Source: Ciona intestinalis (taxonomy: Eukaryota; Chordata; Ascidiacea; Phlebobranchia; Cionidae). From it: a stretch of DNA of 64,000 bases. The stretch lies in contig NC_020179.2 in NCBI RefSeq assembly GCF_000224145.3, positions 798,571 through 862,570 of the forward strand, written 5' to 3'. The position numbers were made by a program, and so were the translations under genes. The notes under the pieces were generated by a model that was given only the letters and a program-made list of their open reading frames with translations, was not told the DNA's origin and did no database searches. Each line of letters starts with the position of its first letter. Within the stretch, counting starts at the first letter, position 1. Shown here one piece after another: positions 37,301-49,300 of this stretch.

Positions 37301-40300
37301 AGTCAGGAGTTACTCGAAAAGTCGGAAAAGCTAAAACAAGTAGAAGAGGCTGAGCTGCAATGGCGGAAGAGGTAACTTGAAATATAAGACTTTCTAGATC
37401 GTATACACCTATTAGGCCTACAATGTGCAGGTTTGTTTAACTGTTTTTGCATATAGTAGGGTGTGGTAAGATGGTACATGTCTCCATTCTCTTTTCGCGT
37501 CCCACTTGATATTAAACATTTTTTTACAAACTATATAACGCATCTTCATGAACCTTAAAACAACGTTGTTAATGGACCAAATAAAAATCAAAAACGGATG
37601 ATTCATAGGTGCTAACGGCGGAGTCGTTTAGATCTTTTATCATTAAGAAAAAGAGTATTGCTTATTTACACCATTTACACTTAAAATCAATGTTATTTGA
37701 TTATTCTATAAGTCAGATGTTGTCGTAATGGGTTAGTACATTATGTTTACGTTTGTGAACAAAACAATATTAACTTGAGCACCTATATTTCCAAGGTCAT
37801 TAACCACCGATCCCTTGTATATGAATATATATATATGTTTATGTTTCCTTCTCGTAAAAATACATTTGAATGTATTTGTTATGTTTTCTTGCGTTACAAA
37901 GGTGTAACGAGGTCGAAAATCTTGCTGAGGAGCTAAAATTACAACTCCAAAGAGCTGAAGAAGACAACCATGATCTTCAACATCGTCTTATTGATCTGGA
38001 CGAAGAATGTCAGAGTATGATGCAAGACACAGCAGATGAGGTAAGCGTACAAATAACATCAATTTTAAAATAATAAACTAATACTTTGAATGAATGAATG
38101 TGCTTTGTTTTATCACGGCGGGGCAACGGCTGCGGTCGTTAAAATACGGATGTTCTATTTCATACACCTTGTTTCCGCTTACGAGTTACCACGTATGTAA
38201 ACTTGTTGGTGTTTATTTTGGGAATATTCCTATTTTTTATGGATGGCTGACATTTAAGACAAACCAGAAGGCTCATGCAGTTTATAATCGCTTGTTTATT
38301 TCAATGTGGCAAACTGCGGGGCGTTAAAAGTGTATCGGTACTTTTATACACCTCAATCGTAAGTACCAATGCATGCTGCAAGTGCACAACATTCTAGACT
38401 AAAGGTTCATCGTTATTTTCTACTTGGTTTCAGTTAAACACCACTGCCGCTGAAACGCAATAATGTAAATGTAGATATTACCGAAGTCGCAAAATAAAAT
38501 TAAATGCGTTTAAAGACATCATTCTGCTGTTATGGTATGTGTGTACAGTTACGAGTGTTCAAATAGAAAGGAAGCGCAATGGGGGCGAGTGTGCGTCTTT
38601 CCGCCCCATTCATGTCCAGGCCCGTACAAAACTCGTATACCCACAGGAGAGCTACGTCGTTTACTTTTGTGTTTGAACTGTATATAAAGCTATGTTGTGT
38701 TAACATTCTATTGTACTTGGAGGGATAAGCGGTTGGATTAAGACACTCCTTTCAAAAGTCGAATTTAAAGCTAACTGCGCTGAAAGAATGTTACAGTACT
38801 ACAGTATATGGCTCATTCAGTTTTTAAAGTAAAACATTCACGCTGACCTGCGTATGGTATACGCGAGCTTTCAGTAAAGTGAGTTTTTGGTCATAGGACG
38901 TCGAAGGCATAATGAAGCACACAAAAACGAATGCAAGTGTCCAGACACTAACACTGACGGAGCTCTTGAAGGAGATAAGACAGGAAAAGAAAAGAAAAAA
39001 GAAACAACCAAAGCACACGGTTGAAGACACAGGTATATGAATGTGTGAATTTTAATTAAACCCTTTTATTCATAAAGTAGTAAATTCATTTTATCGGAAA
39101 CTGTTTTCTTATTGAACAATATATATATAGTTTGTTAGTTATAGTGTTAAATATAGGTGATTTCTATTAGTAATAGACAATAGTATATATATATATCAAA
39201 TAAAAAAACATTTGTTTACGCTTAATTTACCATATTATAAATACAGTTAATTTTTGGTATTATAACTTATTCTCGATCCCATTCTCGATTAACGGTAGCG
39301 GGGGATTATGCGCGCTTTGCGAATTTTTGCAACATCATTGCGGTGATGAATAATTAATTCTAACAGATTAAAAATATGTTCCATTAAAATAAATGGAATG
39401 CTAAACAAATTTTAAATTTTCGAACATAAGTAATGTTTATACTAATCCCAACTTTTTTATCCTCGCGCCAGGTTATAACCGTCTAACCGATTATGAAGTG
39501 GTACTTTAACTATTCTTAGTATTCTATTTCCTTAAAGTTGCCGGAGACCGGCAAGGCGTTACCTGCATCATTAATTTATTAACTTACGATAACATTCTAT
39601 TCTAACCGTCCTAATTAATCGCGGGCTTACAAGCTCGTTTAAATTCCCAAGACATTATAAACAGACTTTTAAAAAACTGAGTATTACTTCCGCGCAGTTA
39701 CACCGAAATATTGAACCGTTAAAATATGTCAGATGTAGATATAAATGCCGTATTTAAATATGTTATTTTAAAAACAAATGCCAACCTATATCTTCCATGT
39801 ACAGAAAACGATATTTCCGAATTGGACTCTTCTTACGATGCTTTGCCCCATCAAGGGGAGAAAGATGTCTTAAAAAAGCAACCGCAAGGTGTCAGCTCGG
39901 AGCACAGCAGTTCTTCTTCAGATTCCGGATCCAAATTTAGTCTCGGTGAATATATATTTTCAGTTTCCCTGAAATACATTTACATTTACGTCTATATGCT
40001 CCAGGTGTAATATTGGTATAAGAGGGAAAAATTGTTGGTTTTGTGTACTTAAAGGATGTACGTTTCGTCTAACACGGCCATACGACGACACATCATTAGG
40101 ATATACTGTTTAAGTGTATTTTTCAGGAACATATACGTCCACAATAATAGCAGCGCCAAGCCTTGAACCCGTATTCACTGGTCTATACAGGCAAGCAAAC
40201 CGTATAGCGGACCTAATGCCGGTCGTTTATTTAAAGATCGCGAAAGAAAGAATTATTTTAAAGATCGCGAAAGAAAGAATTGCCAGAATATACCTTCACG

Positions 40301-43300
40301 CTTACATTTCTTTTATTGAACAGCAATATTACATGTAAACATATAAACTGTTTCATTTGCAGATGATATCCCTGGTTGTGAAACTCACGAAAAGAGGAAA
40401 AAAGAACTTACCGAGGTGGTGTCGGAACCTAACCATCTCAACCACCGCAAAGATCGGGGCAGCTGTAGAAATCGAAGTGAAAGCTTTGCAAGAAGAAACT
40501 TCGGCTCAGAAACTTATGATTGAAAAACTAAAACGACGAAATCAGGTTTGTACACTTAAGTTTACAGGCATTTATTAAAAAAAATGTCAGTCAAAAAATT
40601 GCCGTTACCGAAATTTGAGAGAAATGATTCGCAACGAATTTATAACAGAAATTTGATTCATTTAAACATAAGTGACCCTATAATTAAAGCACACAGGTCT
40701 ATGTTAAAATATTCGTTTAGTTTTTTTATATATCTTACCCATAATAAAATGTACGTACGCAAGCCAACCGTTACTATTCGAAAACCCACTGTATACAAAC
40801 AATGGGTAAATGTTCTCGTATTTGTATAAATCACATTTCGAATTCACCATATGTCGTGAAAACATCATGTTTTGTTTTAGTTCCCTGTTTGTCGTATTCT
40901 ACACACACGGCTTACAAACATAACAAGAGCTTATCGCGTTTCCAATTTTAAACAACGCCGAAAACGCCGCGTGCGTTAGTTTTCACACTCGAGGCATCAT
41001 CAGCAAGGTTTCGACGTCTGTACACGTTTTTAGATCGATCGCGAGAGTCACCAGATTAATATATTTAACTTTAGACGTAAAGCGTGTATAACCTTTAATA
41101 TAGCAATGTGTTGGTTTGGTATTTTAAACGAAGCTGAAAACGCCGCGTGGGTTAGTTTTTACGTTTTTAGATCGAGTGCTGAAGACATCAGACTGTAGTC
41201 TTTTTAGACATAAAGTATATGTACAAATTGAATGATACAATGTTTGGTATTGGTTTAGCTTTAGCAGGCATACTTAATTGAATGTCAAGCTAGACTTAGA
41301 AAGGAAATTACAAACCTATGAAAGTTGCGTTTGATGAAGCTGTAAAATGTAAACAATGAACTTAAGTTACATCATTCAGTTTATGCAGCAGTACAACATC
41401 TTAGAGGGAATTTTCTCTTGCTGAAACTTGATTTCCTTGTTATTATTCCTCTCTGAAACTACTTTTACAACATATAAAAACAGTACACTGACTGCATAAA
41501 CTTGCACAGGAGTTGCTAGACGGTGCTGGTGCAGCAATGACACAAGACGATAAGGAATCACTAGAGCGTGAAGTCAGCGCTCTTCGTGGTCAGGTGGCGC
41601 TGTTGCAAAGAAATAATAAAATATTTTCGGATCGGGAGCGAAACGAACTGAAAGAGGTTTTTAAAATAACTTTTGGTCGTTAGCGTATAAATATTTCGAT
41701 TAGTGTACATGCAATTGCAGTATAAATGAGAATTTATAATGTATTAAATGGCTTGTATAGGTTAAATAGCTATGCAACGCATTATTTTATTGTTACATCA
41801 TTCATCATAAACCAGAGCTGGTATATAAACATGTTTATATACCTACTCCGATCATAGCCATACTAACTTAACATTTTTTGGTTCTTTTCAATAAATAGCA
41901 AAACATTTTACCTAGAAAAACCCTTTGCTCATTACAATATCATATAGCATAACCCCAACGAATAAAATTGTAGTGCTTAAAACGTTCCATATAGAATCCA
42001 CACATATCATAACCAGTAACGTAGCAGTCATTAGCAGCTTGTACCAAACCCTTACAGGATTTGGATCTTGCTAACAAGAGGTGTACTAACTGCAAGAACC
42101 AACTAGAAGCTCTTAAAAGGAGCCTTGAATACGAACAAGTCGAAAATCTTAATCGACAAATTAGAGAACTAAAAGTGGAAGTTAGTTCTTGGCAATATCT
42201 GTTTTACTTTTTGCACAGTAATATACGGTAGGGTGGGGGAATATGGGACACATTTTCCTTCTATTTTCAACCCTTTTAAAGTATTAACAAAGAACATTCA
42301 AAAAAATTAAACAACCGTATCCCCACGACTGCCATAAACAATCGTTAATTGTTTGAAACACGATCAGGATATTTGGATGTTATGTGCTAAAAATGTCCCG
42401 TATTCCCCTTTTTTTCTGTAGAACGTAGTCTACGACTCTATACGTTATGTTTGTTTTATAAACATAGAACAATTCATTGTTTTATAATGAAGAGTATACC
42501 CGTGCTGTCGTCTTCATTACAAATAGTAACATAGTCATTAATACTAGAGTTCACATACCATTTTCATTTCGTTTTGTTTGTTATAATACAGGTTCACGTT
42601 TAACCTGAGTTGTTATCTGTACTTGTTATTAAGGCCGAGGAATTGCGCATCGAATTGCGGGAATTTCATGCTGCTGAGCCGGCGGGAAGCGACGAAGATT
42701 CCGATGTAAGCAGCAATGAGCGGCAAGCGAAATACGCGAGACTCCTCGAGCTGGAAGAAGAGGCGGAAGAATTGAATTCGAAAATGAAGGGCCTGGAAGA
42801 AGACGTCAAAGGTTTCATTCATAGATGGTTCTATAAAATGCTGTAAATATAAAACCATAAAATATATTTCGTCTATTGTCTGGACAAGTCACGAAATGTA
42901 TTTTAAACGCCGAAATAGAGAGTAATCTATAGCCGATTCGGCATCACACTTTGTATTTAATTTCATATGGGTTACATCCTTTAGGACCTAAAGGGTTAGG
43001 CCATATTGACACATTACCTCAACTTCCAATAAACTGATGTTTGTACGTGTGAACGGAAAATTTAAGCATCCAAGTCGGGCTACTACGTCACACTTACTAA
43101 TATTCCCAGATCGTGACGTCATGGTGGAAGAATTACATCACCAGCTGGACAGCGTTGCTAAGCAACATAGAGAGGAAGCGATGAAGTTGGAAAAGAAGAT
43201 GAAAAAAAGAGAAGAAGAGCTCTCGGAGGAGATTGTTGAGCATGAGAGACAAATTGATGAACTAAAAGATGTTATTAAGGTGTGGAATTTTGTTCTGTCT

Positions 43301-46300
43301 TTATTGTTCTTGTTTGTGTTCATTTATGCGTGTGTACGTATGCGCATACCTTTGTTTTTGTTTTTTTGACATATATTTTTTTAATTGTATTTGGTACTAA
43401 TTTCTGCTGGTCACATTCAAATTTGTGATTTAAAACTGCGGTTTACATTTTTATTCTAGATGAAGCAAGCAAATTTACAGCGAAAGACTGACGGCCTTGA
43501 AGAATGCGAAGGTGAAATTGATAAACTTCAAAAAGAACTTCAACGAAAACAGAAAACAATTGAAAAATTGCAGTGGGAGATTGAAGCGCTGCAGGTAATA
43601 ACAACAACTTTCCGGCTGCACATTTAAATTCTATGGGTTAACCTAGAAACCCAGTACATATATTAGGGTGGGGAAGACGGAAAACCTTTAGTACATAATA
43701 TCCAAATATCCTGAGTATGCATTAAACAATTAACAACGGTCTATGGAAGTTGTGAAGATACGTTTGTTTAACTCCTTGATTGTTTTTTGTTTGCTACCAA
43801 ATGGGACGAGAAAATAAAATGAAAATGTGTCCCATCTTCCCCAACCTCTGCCATACATACTGGAGATTAGGATAACTACTAATATTTTGTGCATAAGTTT
43901 GTGTGGATTTACATTTTACATTGTAGCTTATTTGTTATAGAGAGAAAATCAGTCACTGAAAGAAAGAATTGAAAAACTAAAAGCAGCTCTTAAAGATACT
44001 GGAGATCCAAGTCTGTTGGAACTAACTTTGTCCCCGATCAATTCTTTCCGGTCGAGCTTTACAGCGCCACCAACCGACCGTCCATCATCACGCGCGTCCA
44101 TCATTTCTCCGCGCACGCCAGCGGCTGTTAAAGTTGAAGTGGGTAGCAGAAGCGTGGACTCTCTCAATGCGAGCAAATTGAACACAGAAGAAACGGAGAA
44201 CAGAAAACCTCGCCAGAGGTCGGAGAGTTACCAAGGGGACGGACAACCCACAAGTGCTTTACGTGAAGGTATCAATGAGGCGCGCCAAACTGTCAGAGAC
44301 ATTGGAGTGGAGTTAGACACTCCAAGAACATCGCGTGGAAAATTAAGTCCGGATGCTCGATCTCGATTCTCTTCCCCTTTTACGTCTCCGACCAGAGAGC
44401 TGAAAAGAGAGGACGCAAGTCCAAGGAAGGCAGAAAGTTCGCCGAAACTTCGAAGAGAATCTGATGTTGATTCAGTGTCATCCTCTTCTGAGAGTTCGAC
44501 TGAAAAAGTAGAATCTGACGGCATAGGAGAACAGAGGAAAAGCGGGAACATCAGTCTTGTGACATTGCCATCTGAAAACGTTACAATGGCTGGCAATGTA
44601 CACACAGACACAGACGGCCATGAATCAGCAGTAGATGTAATTCCTGATGGGTCTAAAACCGTCCAAGATGATACGAAAACTCTTCTTCCGGAATCGAGCA
44701 TTCAGATCCCTATCTTTGAAGACCGATCTGTTACATCTTATGCGAGTGGAAGAGGAAGACACGCTTCTTCGAGCTCCGAAAGATCCGTGATCAATGACGA
44801 GCCCGCTACCTCACATAAAAAGAGCAAAAGCTTCCTAACTTCTGAAAATGAATCCACGTCCTCTTCCTCTGTTTCAAATAACTCGTTAGAAAAAAATGAT
44901 TCCGAGGTTGAAATAAAGACTCCTTCAAAACAAGGGAAAAAGAAACAAATTTCAGACCCTGAAGCGCTTGAAGTAAAACCTATCAAAGTCGAAAGTACTG
45001 TGGTTCAATCTTCTAACAACCTGACAGACGCAAGCACTGTGTCTGCAGGTTCCTTACTCCCAGATGACCGTCCTACCCTTATCCAGGAAGTGACGAAAGC
45101 AAGAGAGGAAGCTAGAAAGTGGTTCCACGAAGTTACACAGTCTGATCGCGACAAGAGACAACTTGACCGCCGGCTGGGCGCGCTAGAGAGCGAAATATCG
45201 CGACTTAAAACGGTCGAGGACAAGTAAGTTATATCATAACACCTTTCGTCATTTAATATTTCGATTTATACAGTTACGAAACCATGTTACGCGACCGGAA
45301 GTTCAATGACGTAATAGCTCGTGACGTAGAGGCGATGCGAGAAGAAGCGGAAGCGGCAAACAGGAAAGCGGAAGAAGCAAAGGAGAAGAACGCGATCCTT
45401 AGGGCCCATCTTCTGGACAAACAGCTTGACGAACAAAAAGAAGCAAAGAAAAACGAGAACAAAGAGGTGACGGTATATAGCCATCGTGTGTGGTGCAATT
45501 AAATTTAAGAAGTTGGGATTTTGAGTAATGTTTAAATACAACAGTTATTTCCGTTCCGTACAAGTTAAACCTATTAGTTCAAAGTAAAGAAATTATAAAT
45601 TGAGAGTCATGGGTTGGTGGGTTAAAATACTATACGTGTTAAGGTTCAGTTGCTACATTGTCAACTCTCGTTCTGTTGATTTGAAATGCAAAAGCGAACT
45701 GTATGAATGTAATTTCATTTGCCATTAAAGTATGTAGCGGATATCCTGTAATGAGTCAACCTAATTAAAACCCAGTTTCTCTATCGTGGCTTGCCGTATA
45801 ATGTCATCCATACAGAACAGAATGTCACAATCTAAATTAATACTTCATAAACTTATCTTATTTATGAAGCAGCCCAAAACGTCCACGCCGCTGCCTCTCA
45901 GTGAAGTGCAGGAAGTCACGTCGCCGAATTATCAAAAATCACCAATGCGTAGCGGAATGACGTCACCACAAAGTCGTATGACGTCACCAAAGCTTAGCCC
46001 CATACCCTCAGCCAAGCAGCTGGAGGAAATAAAAGACGGTTTCGAATACATCGCTAGTAATGTAAGCATTAGTTTATTATTCATGTTTTAGAAACTTACT
46101 AATTTCTAACATCAACGTTTATTTTCAACTAACTTGTAAGTGTATTATGTTTACCAAGACTAATTTTGCAAGCCATTCTGTAACATTTTTAATGTCTTGT
46201 TTTTCATTAACCAATTTCGGTGATGGTGGTGGCTAGACTACTGGTGTGCCAAGGTAAATATCAACATATTCATTACCCTTTTATGGTGCTTAGGGTATTG

Positions 46301-49300
46301 TCAACTACACCTAATTACTTGACTCGTCGTCTGTATCTTACTCAAGCTACAGGCGGCGAGTTTTTCATTTACATTCCACAAAAATGCTGCTGTTCTTGCA
46401 CCTAGCCTTGATTGCCTTCTTAAGGGCCACATCAAAGGCGCTTCTTATTAACATTCCTGTTATGTGAACTATACTAACCAACTTTCCCTAACAAGACTTG
46501 CTTCTGCGTTCTAGTTTGCCAGTCTTACGTTAAAGAAACATGGTGCGGAACTTGCTCTTGCCCCGGAAAAGGTAATCACCGTTAACGCGACATTTTCACA
46601 GACTAGCCGGCGGATTTTGTTATATTTTAACTACAAAGATGTCTGCCCTTTATTTTTCACAACACATTTACCGCTGTTATGTCGGGTATTTATTGGAATA
46701 TTATTCAAAAAAGTGACATGTTGTTTTTTATGCCTGATAATGCGTAACACCTGGTCCGTGTCTTTCAGCAAGTTGTTTATAAGATTCATCAAGCATAATA
46801 CGACTTACACCGGCTTGAACTTGTCAGCTGTCGCGAGATGTATGAAACAAAACACCCCTGTTATATAGCGACTGTCGTTTTCCGGCCACGAAAATATAAA
46901 GCTATATAGTTACATTCATTCACTCATAGTCACCTGGTGTTTGTGTAAATTGAAATTATATAGTAAACGCTATTAGCTAACCATGGACATAAACTAATAC
47001 CATACTAGCTTCAAATTGCGTGCCAATCTTTCATTAACCAAAACAGTTATCTTAGCGAATATTTTACAAGTAATTCAAAGTTACCGAAGCTTAACCACAG
47101 ATATGTGGTCAAACGATGCGTTTTACTTTGAAAGATTACCCTAAAAAAGAGTTGTATTCTGTCACAAGAAATGTCATTGCAAATACCGGATACCCATTTT
47201 CATAAACATCATGTAAAATCTTTGAACCGTTTTATTTGGAACGAGTCCAATACTTGAGCTCTGTGTTCGTAATTAACCGATCGCCTCATTACCTTTTTCC
47301 CTTTAGGCGAAAGTCTCTCACTTGAAACGAAAATGCCTGGAGAGAGACCAAATTCTCGCTAAACTGGTTCTAAGACTTAAAAAGAAAAGGGCAGATACTT
47401 CCCTTGGCGTCAACGATGACGATTCAACTACGTCATCAGTCGGCTTCGAGAGCATTCTCTCCAAAGCGGACCGCCTGCTAAGAAGTAACGACGTTACTAA
47501 CGACTTTTCAGACACTGGGAGACACATTGACGTCGAAAGCGCGGAAAATATTGAGAACAAATGTACGTTGTGGTTACGTATACCCTCACTAGAGATTTAT
47601 CACAGCCGTAAACATCACTTTGTTTTTGCAGCTTATTCTGATGTTTCACGTACCTCACCGCTGATCAAAGCATTGACAGAAAAATCGCCGCTTTCCCAAC
47701 CCCGTTCCCCAAGTCATCGCATATACGTTGCAAAACACGACTTTGCGCCCGCTAACAAGCCGCCATCACCCGCCTACAACGAGAGTCTTCCTATCACACA
47801 CTCTCTTCTTCCAGACCTACCGTTGCTCGCGGGAGACACTGTGGTGGCAATTGGTAATCCAGATGAAAGAGAAAGTGGCAAAGTATGTGCTAATTCGAGT
47901 TTAACTGAATTGCATACGATTTTGGCATTAAGCGTTTTAACTAAATTTTTTGACCACATTTTTTGCCTGGTATATTGTGCGCTTTTCTAACTTTAATTAC
48001 TGACGTGAGTGATAAACTATAGTTTGCCATCTAGGTTAGTGGAACTGATTACACGAGGTGATTTTAATTTAGCTATTTTATCACATTAATGGTTATTTTC
48101 ATTTCAGTTTTACCAGTTAGCTGAGGTTCGGGGTAAAATAGGCTTCGTTCCTTTGGCGCATCTTGTAGCAGCGGAACAGGTGGAAGGAATGCAAGCTTTT
48201 GTGTTGGAAAAGGGGAAGAACAAACGAAAAAAGGTTCGACTGTGGAATGATTGTATTTTTGAATCTTTTATGTTAGTTGATTCAGTCAGGTATTTAGATT
48301 CTATTTCTATTTTTCAGAGCGCCTCTTCAAGCCCGGAGAAGATAGTCGACCTTTATAAAAAGTTAGAACAAGCTCATCTGATCGTAGCGGACAAGATTGA
48401 AAGGTAACGTCATTATTATACGTCACGAGTGACATCATCATAACGTCGCGTACGTTATTTCTAGATCGTCGAAAAAGTCAAAGAAGCCTTTTTTCAAAAA
48501 TAACAACGTGATGACGTCACCTGCCCGACGAACCAGCTCACTGACGTCATCATCAATTCATGAAAGCGAAAGTGACTTGTCGATTTCGATTCAAGATTAT
48601 TTACCTAGTAAGAACAAACGTGAAAAATCAACACGTCATCGTGATGACGTGTCCGATCCCAGTTACGTAACTTCAGAAAGTAGTTACGTCAGCAAAGCGA
48701 GCACGAAACGGTCACAGAGACAACGAAATCAATCAAACAATAAAACACAAGCGACCAGACCCAGTAGGGACCGTAAAAGAGAACCCCGTTCTAATGAATG
48801 CTCCTCGTATGTAAGACCAGGCACTCCGACCTCTGCGAAGACCTCTTTAGAGAAGAGCCGATCCTCTTCCCTGCCTCCGAGATCATCATCCAAACATCAC
48901 TCAATCCGATCCGACGTTTCTACTCCTGCTCAGTTTATCAGCGGAAAACCTCCTTTGGTTCGTGATGACATCAGCGCATCTTTGTCTCATAGCGATTTCC
49001 GCACAAGCCAGCGTTCGATGACGTCACCGATGCTTACGTCACCGCAGCCTCCCACGTTTCTGGTGATCGAGAAGACGATGGGAAACAAGAGCATGATAAT
49101 ATGCTGGACGCCGCCTGTGCTTGACTTGGTGGGTTAAAACCTAACTAGCCAAATTCTGTCTTATATATACTTTTTTTTTTTCATTGACGAATTGTCGGTT
49201 ACAATTTTCGGCTTTGCACTTACTAGATACCCAGTACGGCAGCACCTTTAGCTTTATTTTTGTTTATGGCGGATCTACTTTTATGACTTCTTATTCATCA

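Larger units (their letters stand above)
35950..39032 (+). other. Giant gene exons 32-36: coiled coil, basic end
   Basis: Exons: 35950-36237, 36877-37026, 37247-37371, 37902-38040, 38897-39032. Exon 32 has an acidic linker (GPPDEDDTGRFLEECD). Exon 36 ends in a basic run (EKKRKKKQPKH). If intron 36 is not spliced, translation stops at TGA 39038-39040, which is the basis of the two-gene alternative. Confidence 0.72.
39805..45466 (+). other. Giant gene exons 37-45: coiled coil and Ser-rich block
   Basis: Exons: 39805-39945, 40363-40545 (frame conflict), 41510-41656, 42058-42180, 42634-42811, 43110-43279, 43460-43594, 43941-45223 (427 codons), 45274-45466. Exon 44 is a long Ser/Pro/Thr-rich, probably disordered region with many SP/TP sites (ISPRTPAAV, SSPFTSPTREL) between coiled-coil ends. 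Exon 45 is Ala/Glu/Lys coiled coil. Confidence 0.78.
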
